Shown here: positions 27,701-37,590 of the stretch, in pieces
Numbering within the stretch: the stretch's first letter is position 1
Layout: every line of letters starts with the position of its first letter
Assembly (NCBI GenBank): GCA_014549065.1
Contig: JACDOX010000107.1
Span: 833,824-897,823 of the forward strand
Direction: 5' to 3'
DNA length: 64,000 nucleotides
Source: Cardinalis cardinalis
Lineage: Eukaryota; Chordata; Aves; Passeriformes; Cardinalidae
The notes under the pieces: model-generated
Seen by the model: the letters and a program-made list of their open reading frames with translations, nothing else
What the model was told of the DNA's origin: nothing
Database searches by the model: none
Program-made: the position numbers and the translations under genes

Positions 27701-30244
27701 GAACACATGAAGAGAACAACACACTTCATGTCCACTTGGGGTCAACCCACCACTGGCTTCTGAAAACAACAACTGATGGTGCTTCATGCCCAGGCCTAAA
27801 GCAGTGACCATCCTCTCTGAGTGAAGAGAGACTTCCAGGAGCAGTATTGATCTGTAGTGAGCAAGCTGCTTTTGGCAGCTGTTAGGTCTGGAGTTCACAC
27901 AGCACATCCGGTAGTCACAAGTGTAATAAGAGATTATCTGCTGANTGTTTGTCTTCCAGTGGGAAGTGTATGAAATGACTGTGCACAAATCCCATCCCGG
28001 ATTTAATCCTGCCCTGGAGTTCACACACAACTTCAGTGCACAAAACCATTAGTGGGAGATGGAAGCAGCAGAGGTCAGAAACAATTCGATAACACACACT
28101 CCTGGGCTCAGGCTGAGCAGAGCTCTCACACAGAAACAGCTGCATCCATCCATATGTTGATCTTGGTAATACATCAAATCAAGACTTCATCCATATGGAC
28201 CATAACAGAGCNCTGCAACCCTGGCCATCAGCCAGCTGCCTTGCCCTCTGCCCAGAAAGGCTATGGAGCAAATCCTGGGCAACATTTCCAAGTGCAGGAA
28301 GGACAAAAAGGTAACTGAGACCAGCCAAAATGGATATTCCAAAGGCAAATCCCACCTGACCAACATGACTCCCCCCCAGGACAAAGAGACTGGCTGTGTG
28401 TCTGAGGGGAGAGCAGGGGGTGTTGGACACCTTGACTCATGTCAAAGGCCCTGCTAAGCCTCCCACAGCATCCTTCAAACAAAAATGCTAGAAAAACTGG
28501 ATGATAAAGGTAGGGGGAAAACTAACATCAGGTTTAAAGGATCGCAACCAGCAGCTGCAACCTCCACTGGGCTGCTGGTTACTAANGGCATCCCTCAAGG
28601 ATCAGCCAGCCCTGCTTAGAAACAGGGGCAGGATGAGGGATAATGGGAAGGGGGATCCCAGCTGGAACAAGAGAAAATCCATCTAGGCACATGGAAACAA
28701 GTATTTGCTATAAGCATGNTCAAGCACTGGACAGGGCCCAAAGTAAAGGCGGCATCCCCATTCTCAGAGCCTGGGACGGATACAGCCCTGAGCACTTGGA
28801 TCTACCGGGAGATTTTCTAGCAGGAGGTCAATCTAGAGACCTCCAGAGGTGCTTTCCAACCTTCTGTGGGATCCACAGTACAGATTTAGCCATACAAAAT
28901 GCTAAGAGATGACACTCCCCACAAGACTTGGCCGTTCAATGCTGAACAAAAATTTCCAGGATGCAATTCCCTTTGCAAGTCACACCAGGGTGAATTTCCA
29001 CAACTCATCTTGCCTATCATCCTACTCTCAGCACCCCCAAACCAACATAATGCTACAGGCACACTATCAGCTTGGGCAACTCAAGACACAAAGCTGGGAC
29101 AGCCAAGAGTCAGCTCTTACACCTCTGTGAAACCAGGTGCAACCAGAAAAAAAGTACAAACACAACAAAAGCAGCTGCATTTTTCAAAAAGTAAGGGTAG
29201 GCCAGAGGAGCAGAAAGAACAGAAAGTAGTTTTTGATGGAGAGCAGCCAGACAGGATGGCTTGGCCACCTTCGCTATATTTTTTCTCTTGTTTACTTTAC
29301 TTCGGTTTTACAGAACTCCACAAGAAACAGGGCACTTTGAAAAGGAGAGAACTCCACAAAAACATCTTCCTGTACAGCCTATAGACTTGGGGAGAAGGAA
29401 GCTCCACAGAACAGCTTTTATGAAGGAAAATGGCTGAGCACAAATTCAGGCCAGACCACCCTCAGTTTTTNTGTTCCATAAAACACGGTCCCAAACCCCG
29501 TTGCCTCTCCTTTCTCTTCACGTGAGCCAAAACAAAGGACAATCAGACAGGAGCACAACCCTGAACAGAAGACTAATGGGAAAGCACTCAACAAAACAGC
29601 AAGAGTGGAAGGGGAGGCCAAGATTTGCAGGACGCGCCTCACGGCAGTCCCCTGGTCCACCAGCAGCCTCTGCCCATCTTTGTGCTCCTCATCGCAGCAA
29701 CTCCTCCTGGGTCCCCACCCCGAGAACCTCGCATGACCCCCCATCCGAGCAGCCTCTCCCCGCCGGCCCCATCCCGAGGCCCGGCCCCACGGCTGCTCTG
29801 CTTCAGCCCCACTCACCCATCCCACCCTGCCCCAGCCCCGCATCTGCCCCGGCCGCCGAGCGCCCACCGCCTCGAGCCTCACACGCCTGGCTTCCCCGCA
29901 CCCTCGTGCTCCGTACGGCCCCACGCGGCCGCCCCGCCTCGCCTCGGCCATCCCGCTGCGCCCCCCGCCCCGGCTCCCCCAGCCCCGGGCACAGCGCCCC
30001 AGCTCGCCCCGCGCCGGGCCCCGCAGCCCTCACCCCGCGTAACCCCGCGGCAGGCAGGCCTCGCTCCCCGGGCAGCCCCCAGGCCCCTGCCCCGCGCCCG
30101 CCGCCCCCTCCCGGGCCGCCCCTGCCCCCGCCCCGGGCCTGCCCCGCCGGGCCGCGAGCGCCGGCCGCGCGCGGGAAGCAGCGCGGGGCGGGCGGCGCCG
30201 CCGCGGCCGCTCTTACCTCCGACCCGGTACATGTTGGCGGCCAT
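672..30244 (-). CDS. MTA1: MTA1, metastasis-associated protein 1, N-terminal BAH-domain part (six exons, 3' end outside window)
   Basis: Joined minus-strand exons 30244-30217, 15594-15527, 13215-13122, 6367-6241, 6071-6008 and 789-672 give 499 coding bases with an unbroken frame, i.e. residues 1-166 plus one base. The translation starts MAANMYRVG, runs through [20 protein letters not shown], and reaches DITDLLKE. This is the BAH domain of the MTA family; in human MTA1 that domain covers about residues 1-164. Paralogue choice rests on [31 protein letters not shown] and [13 protein letters not shown], which fit MTA1; MTA3 has SYLDKED and a different acidic stretch. MTA1 is a nuclear subunit of the NuRD complex that binds HDAC1/2 through ELM2-SANT and represses transcription. 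ELM2, SANT and GATA-finger exons must lie left of position 1. All introns are GT-AG. Confidence 0.95.
790..6007. other. MTA1 intron 5
   Basis: A 5.2 kb AT-rich intron bounded by GTAGGA and TTTTTAG on the minus strand. Apart from a CR1 remnant near 1290-1530 I see no conserved coding, RNA gene or regulatory signature. Confidence 0.85.
1290..1530 (-). mobile_element. CR1 LINE remnant, 3' half
   Basis: Plus-strand text such as gaggggatgacccccttcc, tctgctggctacactgctg and caggatgtgctcagctttcc matches the reverse complement of the well-known avian CR1 3' region, from memory of the family. It is diverged, has no intact frame, and lacks the extreme 3' end. The boundaries are approximate. Confidence 0.65.
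6008..6071 (-). CDS. MTA1: MTA1 coding exon 5 (residues 106-127)
   Basis: The exon is separated from exon 4 by a 169-base intron (6072-6240). The acceptor is a pyrimidine tract ending TTTTTTTAG; the donor GTAGGA is a weaker match to consensus. It reads [20 protein letters not shown] then E after completing an Arg codon. The [10 protein letters not shown] segment identifies MTA1 rather than MTA3. Confidence 0.94.
6072..6240. other. MTA1 intron 4 (169 bases)
   Basis: A short GT-AG intron between the exon 4 donor GTAATG and the poly-T acceptor of exon 5. It contains only AT-rich sequence. Confidence 0.9.
6241..6367 (-). CDS. MTA1: MTA1 coding exon 4 (residues 64-106)
   Basis: The acceptor ends GACTAG and the donor is GTAATG. 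The 127 bases read [18 protein letters not shown], then [20 protein letters not shown] and ATHI, ending with two bases of an Arg codon. The acidic loop is short: human MTA1, as I remember it, has about 17-20 more residues between KHA and EEEMENPE, and no coding continuation is seen upstream of this acceptor. The [18 protein letters not shown] block is a family hallmark. Confidence 0.94.
6368..13121. other. MTA1 intron 3
   Basis: A 6.75 kb intron bounded by GTAAGC and GACTAG on the minus strand. It is AT-rich and includes poly-T and poly-A runs near 11050 and 11780. I see no repeat family that I can name and no exon-like MTA1 segment, including no sign of the extra acidic residues carried by the human protein. 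Confidence 0.85.
13122..13215 (-). CDS. MTA1: MTA1 coding exon 3 (residues 33-63)
   Basis: Flanked by a TTTCAG acceptor and a GTAAGC donor. The 94 bases read [20 protein letters not shown] followed by [11 protein letters not shown], then one base of the next codon. TANGNV is the MTA1 form, whereas MTA3 has TASGNV. This is BAH-domain core sequence with the conserved basic RRRD turn. Confidence 0.95.
13216..15526. other. MTA1 intron 2
   Basis: A 2.3 kb AT-rich intron. The only structure I noticed is a short inverted repeat at 14890-14914. There is no exon or named repeat. Confidence 0.85.
14890..14914. repeat. Perfect 10-bp inverted repeat with 5-base loop
   Basis: Arm acctgatacc at 14890-14899 and arm ggtatcaggt at 14905-14914 are exact reverse complements around agtca. 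It lies inside MTA1 intron 2 and is too short to call an RNA gene. Confidence 0.6.
15527..15594 (-). CDS. MTA1: MTA1 coding exon 2 (residues 10-32)
   Basis: An acceptor ending TCTGTCAG precedes 15594 and the donor GTAAAC follows 15527. The 68 bases read [20 protein letters not shown] then LNK, with the Asp codon split across intron 1. This is the opening strand of the BAH fold and is nearly invariant in MTA1 and MTA3. The frame closes exactly at codon 32. Confidence 0.95.
15595..30216. other. MTA1 intron 1 (14.6 kb)
   Basis: A large first intron bounded by GTAAGA at 30216 and TCTGTCAG at 15595. It contains simple repeats (TC-rich near 15845, CA near 18957 and 25845), A-rich stretches near 16030, and a CR1 remnant at about 28200-28920. 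Its proximal end from about 29630 is CpG-island sequence. A TAAT-rich patch near 19430-19500 looks like possible homeodomain sites, but this is weak. No exon of another gene was recognised on either strand. Confidence 0.85.
28200..28920 (+). mobile_element. CR1 LINE remnant with reverse-transcriptase traces, internally deleted
   Basis: Plus-strand text includes ggcaaatcccacctgaccaa, a degraded form of the RT palm segment near cctcccacagcatccttc, and ggcatccctcaaggatcagc, which translates GIPQGSA and corresponds to the conserved G-V-P-Q-G-S motif of non-LTR reverse transcriptases. A CR1-like 3' block (gagacctccagaggtgc, tttccaacc) follows near 28835-28861. Sequence between the RT traces and the tail is missing compared with a full element. 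It has no open frame and is inactive. It lies in MTA1 intron 1, opposite to the gene. Confidence 0.65.
30217..30244 (-). CDS. MTA1: MTA1 coding exon 1 (residues 1-9, start codon)
   Basis: The start codon is at 30244-30242 in a good Kozak context (G at -3, G at +4). It reads MAANMYRVG plus the first base of an Asp codon, then the donor GTAAGA at 30216-30211. A second in-frame ATG is codon 5, but family members start at this first Met. The exon lies in a CpG island, as expected for the first exon of a broadly expressed gene. Only 28 coding bases are present; the rest of the exon is 5' UTR, whose start cannot be fixed from sequence alone. Confidence 0.93.
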
Positions 30245-30281
30245 GCCCGCGACCGGGCCGGGTGCGGGGCGCGGGCCGCTC

Positions 30282-30298
30282 CCGCCGCCGCCGCCGCC
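30282..30298. repeat. (CCG)5 trinucleotide run in MTA1 5' UTR
   Basis: Five perfect CCG units plus a partial one, about 40 bases upstream of the MTA1 ATG; they read GGC in the transcript. A second CGG run follows at about 30428-30445. Confidence 0.85.
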
Positions 30299-30427
30299 TC
30301 CAGGTGCCGGATCCGCTGGAAAATGGAGGCTGGAACGGGCGGCGGGGGAGGGGAGCGGGGGAATTAAAGGGGCCGCGCCGGCGGACGGGGAGGGAGCGAG
30401 GCGGAGGGCGGGGCGGCGGCCCGGGCC

Positions 30428-30467
30428 CGGCGGCGGCGGCGGCGGGAGGGAAGGAAGGAAGGAAGGA
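30428..30467. repeat. CGG run followed by AAGG tetranucleotide run
   Basis: Perfect CGG units at about 30428-30445 pass directly into four aagg units at about 30451-30466. They lie in the CpG island upstream of MTA1. Confidence 0.8.
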
Positions 30468-30565
30468 GGGGAACGAGCCAGAGCCGCCCGCCCGCGGCGT
30501 GTGAGGGCGGCGCTCCGGCCTGCGAGGGGAGGGACGGGACGGGAGCGAGCGGCGCGGCCGCCTCA

Positions 30566-30972
30566 GACACACACGCACACACACACACACGCACACGCAC
30601 AGACACAGACACACACACACGCACACACACGGAGAGAGCGACTGTACACACACACACACAGACTGCCTGTACACAGACACACAGAGAGCACCTCTGCTCA
30701 CACACAGCCTCTCCTCGCACACACACGCGGCCTGTCCTCACACACACACACTGACCGCCTGTACACACCTGTGGCACACATACACACCAACCGCCTGTCC
30801 TCACACACACACACGCACACACGGACTGCTTGTGCACATCTGTGTCACACACACACTGACCACTTATGTGTGACACCTATGCCACACAGCCTGTGCACAC
30901 CATAGTGACACACACACACTGACCGCCTGTGCACACAAGTGGCACACACTGACTGTCTGTACACACACACGA
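30566..30972. repeat. CA-rich microsatellite and degenerate minisatellite
   Basis: About 400 bases of (CA)n interspersed with a recurring block resembling ctgaccgcctgtacacac. The block recurs with variation near 30750, 30790, 30827 and 30920. Alternating purine-pyrimidine tracts of this type can adopt Z-form. The array starts immediately upstream of the MTA1 CpG island and ends about 90 bases before an assembly gap. Confidence 0.85.
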
Positions 30973-31060
30973 CACCCCTACCCTCACACAACCCCCCTCA
31001 CGCAGCCCTCTGGGCCCCACAGAGGCTCTGCTCTCCTCGTGCAACCGCGCTGACACGGCA

Positions 31061-31796
31061 NNNNNNNNNNNNNNNNNNNNNNNNNNNNNNNNNNNNNNNN
31101 NNNNNNNNNNNNNNNNNNNNNNNNNNNNNNNNNNNNNNNNNNNNNNNNNNNNNNNNNNNNNNNNNNNNNNNNNNNNNNNNNNNNNNNNNNNNNNNNNNNN
31201 NNNNNNNNNNNNNNNNNNNNNNNNNNNNNNNNNNNNNNNNNNNNNNNNNNNNNNNNNNNNNNNNNNNNNNNNNNNNNNNNNNNNNNNNNNNNNNNNNNNN
31301 NNNNNNNNNNNNNNNNNNNNNNNNNNNNNNNNNNNNNNNNNNNNNNNNNNNNNNNNNNNNNNNNNNNNNNNNNNNNNNNNNNNNNNNNNNNNNNNNNNNN
31401 NNNNNNNNNNNNNNNNNNNNNNNNNNNNNNNNNNNNNNNNNNNNNNNNNNNNNNNNNNNNNNNNNNNNNNNNNNNNNNNNNNNNNNNNNNNNNNNNNNNN
31501 NNNNNNNNNNNNNNNNNNNNNNNNNNNNNNNNNNNNNNNNNNNNNNNNNNNNNNNNNNNNNNNNNNNNNNNNNNNNNNNNNNNNNNNNNNNNNNNNNNNN
31601 NNNNNNNNNNNNNNNNNNNNNNNNNNNNNNNNNNNNNNNNNNNNNNNNNNNNNNNNNNNNNNNNNNNNNNNNNNNNNNNNNNNNNNNNNNNNNNNNNNNN
31701 NNNNNNNNNNNNNNNNNNNNNNNNNNNNNNNNNNNNNNNNNNNNNNNNNNNNNNNNNNNNNNNNNNNNNNNNNNNNNNNNNNNNNNNNNNNNNNNN
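31061..31796. other. Assembly gap (736 N)
   Basis: A run of N bases. Both flanks are CA-rich tandem repeat, so the missing sequence is probably more of the same; the true length is unknown. Confidence 0.95.
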
Positions 31797-31822
31797 TTTG
31801 GTTGGCCCTCACGCTGCCTTGT

Positions 31823-31851
31823 TCACACACACACACACCCACACACACACA
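31823..31851. repeat. (CA)n microsatellite after the gap
   Basis: An interrupted CA tract directly right of the gap. It continues the composition seen left of the gap. Confidence 0.8.
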
Positions 31852-31950
31852 GAATCTTCCCCACACACAACCAATCACCACAGGCCATGCACACCCAGGG
31901 CAGGAACAGGAATAGCAGGTCCCTCCACGGACACAGCCCTCCTGGTGCCC

Positions 31951-32067
31951 ACCCCTCCTGCTCACACCTACACCCGTGTGCTTCCCACACACCCCTCCTG
32001 CTCACACCTACACCCGTGTGCTTCCCACACAAATCCCTCCAGCCTTACACACCCCTCCTGCTCACAC
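31951..32067. repeat. Perfect 40-bp tandem duplication plus partial third copy
   Basis: Positions 31951-31990 and 31991-32030 are identical 40-base units beginning acccctcctgctcacac. The first 17 bases recur at 32051-32067. Identity of the two copies implies recent expansion, or an assembly effect next to the gap. Confidence 0.9.
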
Positions 32068-35000
32068 TCCCCACTCCTGCACTGTCCCACTTGGGTCCCC
32101 TCTGTGCTTGTGTCCCCCACTGCCACGCTGGGGCTTTCCCCCCACCTCAGGTGTCAGCCTGGNGGTGAAATGATGGCTTTGGCTTTCCCTTGCCCACTGA
32201 CCTGTGGGTGTCACTGGTCCTGGGCACACCAGGGCTGCACCACACAGGTACTTCCCTTCTTCAGCCCTGCACAGCTCCTGTCCAGGTGTCTCCTCAGCAG
32301 CCCTGCAGTGGTCACACAGTTGTTGAACAGCTGTCAGCTCCAGATCATTCTGCNAAACTTGCACATTGCCACTGCCACTTCCTCCCATACAGGAACTGGC
32401 TGATGCCAAAAAACACCCCAAGAAAACACCATTCTGTGGTACATAACACCTCTACAGCAGGTTCCCCAGCAGGAGCTGACAAAGTGCAGCAGTGAAGGCG
32501 ACAGACCATCCCCCCAAGGACTTCTCCATGTGCGTGGCCAAGGCTGGATGGCGAAGCTCAATGAAAAGCTGCCCCTCTGATGGCCAGCAGAAGCAGACCT
32601 GGAACACTGCTGACCTCTCAGGCAAGGCAGGATGACAACCCTTGGCTCCAGCACAGAGCTGGAGAGTCACCTGGTGTTACCCAAACCAGGTGACACCCCA
32701 GGACCTGTCCACACAGTCACACAGGTGAGCATGGCCAAAAAATATCTGTCATGAACCTCTTTGCTGGAGTATGTGATCAACAGTGCAAACAGTCAAACCC
32801 TTTACTGGGTATGGGCTGGGCAGAGCTGCTGCCTGCACTCTAAGCACGCTTCTCACAAAGTACTGAAACACCTACATAAGACTGCCCAAAATACATATAT
32901 TTTTCAGAAAGAACAGGGCTCTTGTTAAAATTTGCTTTGTGTGTTAGGAAAACAACCCTAATCACCAAATTTCTGACAGTCCTCAGATCCCAGGAGGGCA
33001 CAGGGCTCTGCTTTTATGTTCCCACTGTGCACGAGGAGCATGGCTGAGTGAGGAAAACACTTCTGGGGGTGAAAATCGGTCAGCCAAAAAAGGTCAGTGC
33101 GCCGGGGAGCGGGGCTGTGATATTTCCTCCTTCCTGAGCCACCGGGGGAGCGCGTGCCGGCACAGGCGCCGGGCACACCGCAGGACACGAGGGCTGGCCT
33201 GCCCAGGCTGCCGCTGCAGCCGCTCTGCCGAGCTCAAAACAATCCAGTAGGACACAGAAAAATTATCCAGAACAAATATTTACAAATGGCATCCCAGCGC
33301 ACTCGGTAGCTGCACACGGAGAAGCGGACGGTCACACGGCGTTGATTACTTCTTCCAAACGCTAAACCGTGTTTTAGNCGATAGCGAGAAAAACGTGTTG
33401 GATCTTCCCTGCTGTTCCTCTTGCAGGTTAAGCAACAGCTGTGGTCAGGGCCAGGGTGTTGTGCAGTGGGAGGGAGGCGAGCTGGAGCTGCCACAGTCAG
33501 CCTGGGAAGGAGCGAGCTCCTGCAATGCCCCATTTGCCACCACCAAACCCCACTCCCAGGGGTGCCACCGACTCCCACCGTGCAAACCCAGACCTCNCAG
33601 AGGGCTTTTGGTGCATCCTGGCAGGGCAGCACTTGCATTTGACACCTCTCCCATGGTAGTGAAGGTCTGAGCACATGGTCTGAGAAAGGCCCAGAGCTGC
33701 AAAAGAAAGAGGCCAGTGCTTTGAGAGCCCAGGCCTAGGCTGCCTGGCAGAAATTCATCTGTCCCCATGCATGTGAATGAGAGAGGCTCTCCAGGCCCAT
33801 TGCATGCAACCTGCTACACTCTGACCCAAAGTCATTCTTGTTCCACCCAGCCCTCATTTCTTTCTCCTCTTTTCCAGGCAACAGGAGATTGTGCCAAGGG
33901 CACTTGGCTTGGTGCTGTCCCTGCTGATGTGGGGCTGGTCCTCTGCTTGCCCGAGCAGCACACGAGCCTTCCCACCACCCCAGGCCTCTCCGCTCACACC
34001 CATATTCACTTGCTGAGACAAANTCCTCCATGGGCTCTAAAAGGTAATGCTCAGGATGTGCCTCTTTCATAGAGCCAGGTCATGAGTGCAAGTTTACAGC
34101 TGAACCTGTGCAGGAAATACACAGCCAGAACACAGCCTTCACATCTTTGTCTCCCCCAGCTCTCCCATGGTGCCCCCCCCCCTCCCATTTCACCACCAGC
34201 CATTTCACCACCCCCTCCGTGGCTTTAGGTGCTGCTTCTGCACTCCAGAGTATTGATCTTGCCCTCTCCTGAGCCACCCCCATTCCTCCTACCTGGAATG
34301 ATCCAATGCCTGCTCTGTGCCACCATGTGTGGGCTTTGTGTCCCCTCTTCCAGCAAAGGGCTTGGGCCATAAATGNATCTGCACCTGGCTGGACCACGCA
34401 GAGCATCTGAGCTATCCACAGAGACCCGTGTCCCTGGAGAGCAGCCTGGCCTGCTCTGAGGGGCTCCCTTCACCCCAGCTCTTTGCTCCACCAGCTGTCA
34501 CCCCTCCACCCCTCACTCCTGGGTCAGGACAGCATGAGGATACAGGCTGCTCCAGCACAGCATTCCCATTTCTGCCTCCAACATCCTGGATCCTAAGGAC
34601 CGTGGCCATAGGCCCATTTCTCACAATTTCTTCTTCATCTTCCTTCCTCAAAACAACATCTCTTCACCTTCTGACTCCCCAGCACCAAGCCCAGGTTCTT
34701 GGAATCCCACACATCCCTGTCCATCCCACAGTCCTACCAGGAACACACACAGCTTCAGCCTCCCACAGCCTCAGTGTTCCCCCCTGAGATGCCCCCATCG
34801 GTACCCCAACACCACCGTGTCCATCCAACGCAGCCCCCAGATGAGAAACAGGCACCAGCCTGGTCCTTCCCTGCTGTGCAGAGGTGAGGACTGAGAGCTG
34901 GAGAGGGCTGCCATATCCAGGAGAGCTGCAGGAGGTGTGAGCAGATCCTTCTGGGAGAGGAGGCAGCCGCNAGAGCAGCAGAGCTGCAAAACCTACAGGA

Positions 35001-35174
35001 GGGCTCGGTGCTGGGAAGGACGTGCCAATCCACCAGCTCTGCCCTGGAAGTGGCAGCTGGATAAATAACACAAGAGAACCCCAAGGGCAGAAAGCCGTGC
35101 TGCTGTTTCCTCCTGCAAACAACTGCCCCGGGCATGCCAGAGCAGCCCCCGCTGAGAGACGACTCAGGGGACGG
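32068..35174. other. Intergenic region between MTA1 promoter and PACS2 3' end
   Basis: About 3.1 kb with moderate GC content. Open frames here are short and have no recognisable domain. A CpG-rich patch sits at 33095-33395 and a C-run at about 34174. No known gene, RNA or named transposable element was recognised. In human the gene TEX22 is reported between PACS2 and MTA1, but no counterpart is visible here. Confidence 0.6.
33095..33395. promoter_or_regulatory. Orphan CpG-rich patch
   Basis: Dense CpG sites (for example gtgcgccggggagcgg, gagcgcgtgccgg and the cluster near 33325-33390) stand out from CpG-poor surroundings about 2.9 kb upstream of the MTA1 ATG. It could be an enhancer, an alternative promoter or an unannotated transcript start. 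This is composition evidence only. Confidence 0.35.
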
Positions 35175-35195
35175 GTGTGTGCTTTCATGTCCAGT

Positions 35196-35201
35196 TTTAT
35201 T
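35196..35201 (-). terminator. Distal poly(A) signal AATAAA, possibly PACS2
   Basis: The minus strand reads ACTAATAAAACTGG, with a GT-containing stretch (TGAAAGCACACACC, then CGTCC) downstream. The preceding roughly 130 bases are AT-rich and look like the end of a 3' UTR. If PACS2 uses it, the 3' UTR would be about 4.5 kb. Ownership is inferred, because no other coding exon is found between it and the PACS2 stop codon. Confidence 0.55.
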
Positions 35202-37564
35202 AGTGTTGCATTAGTACCATAAAATAGTTGACGAGGTCGAGCACGTTGCAGTTTGTTCCAAAAAAAAGGCTATTTACATTTAATCTGTCTTCATAAAAAA
35301 CAACCCTAGAACCCAAACAATACAACAATGAAACAGATGGACAGCTCGGGAATCTACACAGTGCTACCGTCCCCTCTCCCGCCGCGGTCCGGACAAGCCT
35401 GGTGGCACGCAGCCCCGGAATTCAGGCGCTTGCCCAGGCTGGGGCACGTCCACAGCCAGGCAGNCCATGCTCCAGCCACTGTCCAGCCAGGGCTGCAGCC
35501 AGCAGCTGGCTGGATGTGGCCCCAGAATAGTGGCCCTCTTCCTTAAGGAAACCAGCAACCTGCTGCTTCACAANTTGGCACGTCCCCTTCTGCCCCAGTC
35601 TGTCCCAAAGCACCAAAGTGATCCTTCCTGCAGGAGCCAGCCCTGCCAGGAACATCTCCCANGAGAATACCATTGAAGAGGCTCCAGGAAACCTCCAAGA
35701 GATGCTGCTGCTCATTTCTGGCCTTCTCCTGCCAGGTTAAGCCCAGAGAGAGTGCTACATTAAATGCCACCACTCAAGTATCTGAGATCAAGACCCCCCA
35801 GATGAAGGGGACAGACCCATCCAACCTAATTTCCAGAAAGCTCCAGGGCCCCAAGCCCTTTACAGCAGCATGGCCCCANTGTCCTAATCCCAGTTTCACA
35901 ATCCCTTAGCACACCAGGCAGCAGGAAAAGACCACTGGTTCTGCTGCCTCTTGACATGATTTCCCTCTTAACTTTGGAGACTCCAGGTGCAACACCTTGT
36001 GCCCTGCCTCTCCAGTGCTCCCGCCAGCACACGCGGCTGGTGAGAAANATGACAGGGCCTTGGCTGCAATCACAGGTTAAGCACAGGGCAGTGTGGTTCC
36101 TGGCTGAGTGTGATGATGGAAAGCAAACAAGCACATCTCCTCAGCCCCAGAAACCTGCCAGCCACCCACCCCTGCCCTCCCTGCAGGATAAAGCCACAAG
36201 CTTTATCTCNTGTTCTAACTGAAGCAGCAAAACGTAGCCAAAGAGACCACGGGTCTCCCCNAAGTCATGTGTAATTCAGGAGGGCTCTGCAGTCACCGCT
36301 GCCATGGGAAGTGACAATTGGGCTGGGTGGGAACTGCAGCACGGAGCTGGAACAGCCACACGAGATGTCCCTGACACCGCCAGCGCCACAGCAGAGCCAG
36401 CCCTGGCTTTGTCTCCAGGAAACTCAAGCCAGAGGAGCAGGAAGCGCTCAGGGTGCAACACGACGCCACAAACCCCTTCCATCTTTCATCTGCTCTCCGG
36501 AGCTGCTAAACTAGGTCAGCCCAGCACGGAGCCAGCCCCTCCCAGAGCTCACCCCGAGCCAGCCGGGGGCCTTGCCCACAGCAGCTGGAAAAGAAACCAG
36601 AGATCCGAGAAGCCACAGCCAGAGGGGCAGGAGAGACCGGCCCTCACCAGGCTGGGGTGAGCTCTGGGACACAGAGAAAGGGACACACCAGGGGCCACCA
36701 CCTTCAAAGCACCTCCTGGCTGGAGATCCACTCAGGTGCTGCTCANCCCAGGCCCTGCCTTTGCTGTCAGACCACACAGCTCCAAAGCAAGCATGAGGGA
36801 GATAGCCCCCCTGAGTTTCTTNATTTGAAATGTACCTTCCCTGCCCAAAGTCTCCAGAGCTGAACACAGAGNTCTCTGCTCTAAGCCATCCTTCTGCACT
36901 TGCTGACACGGCCACAACCACCCAACCCCACAGGCTGGCACAGCTCTGCAGGCACAGGCCCTCTGCTGCCCCAGAAACTTTCCTCATCCCACAGTGGTGA
37001 TCCTTCAGGTCAGCAGAGCTCACTCCNAGCAAGAAACTTCCCCAGAAACTGTGGGGAAGTTGGGAAACCTGAGATCAGTCACTCATTCATGGGACCAGAC
37101 CTAAAGCTCCTTCCCAAAGCAGTCTGAGCCATGTGCTTTGACACTCATTTTTCTTAGAGACAGAAAACTGTTTCCACTCCAGACAGGGAAAGAAACAGCT
37201 GCACAAAGTGGCTCCACAGGAGAAACAACAGAGGCACAACAACTTGGTCAGAGCTATGCCATCAAATTTGCATGCCAGCCCTTGCCTCCAGGGCCAGGAA
37301 ACACCACAGCCACCCCTGGGCACACAGCTGCCCACAGGCAGGCCCAGCCTGCCATGCTGGACTCCCTTTGGGATAACCAGGCTGAGGAGTCAGGATGTTT
37401 TCTTGCATGGAAGACGCAGTTCAGAGCAACAACNGCTTTCCACACAGGGGAAATCAAGCCCTCAGGTGTACAGAGAGTCTCCCGATGAATTTGCTTGTAT
37501 AAAGTCAGAACAAAACACAAACCAACATGAAATGCAACGAGCAGAAGTGTTTCTCTCACACGTA

Positions 37565-37590
37565 CACACACACACACATACACACACAGA
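37565..37590. repeat. (CA)n microsatellite
   Basis: A short interrupted CA/TA tract (acacacacacacacatacac) within the presumed long PACS2 3' UTR. Confidence 0.75.

Larger units (their letters stand above)
29630..30560 (-). promoter_or_regulatory. MTA1: CpG island and presumed MTA1 promoter / 5' UTR
   Basis: About 0.9 kb of very GC- and CpG-rich sequence surrounds the MTA1 start codon at 30244. There is no obvious TATA box. GC-box-like ggcgg clusters are frequent, and a YY1-like aaaatggaggc sits at 30319-30329. The presumed 5' UTR holds a CCG run. Dispersed initiation is typical of such islands, so no single transcription start is assigned. Confidence 0.85.

Noticed and set aside
29418..29951. 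Minus-strand Gly/Arg-rich open frame downstream of MTA1 exon 1
   Set aside because: It lies within intron 1 in the CpG island, has no homology I recognise, and is explained by GC-driven absence of stops.
672..30244. MTA3 as the identity of the left gene
   Set aside because: Exon 5 reads [11 protein letters not shown] and exon 6 [20 protein letters not shown], the MTA1 forms. The neighbouring gene PACS2 also fits the MTA1 locus.
29625..30905. A long plus-strand open frame (over 400 codons) rich in Pro, Arg, His and Thr
   Set aside because: It is produced by the GC-rich MTA1 CpG island followed by CA repeats, which read as His-Thr alternation. It runs opposite to the real MTA1 exon 1 and has no domain.
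30877..32168. Long open frames on both strands across the first N run
   Set aside because: They are open only because N bases carry no stop codons. The flanking parts are tandem repeat.
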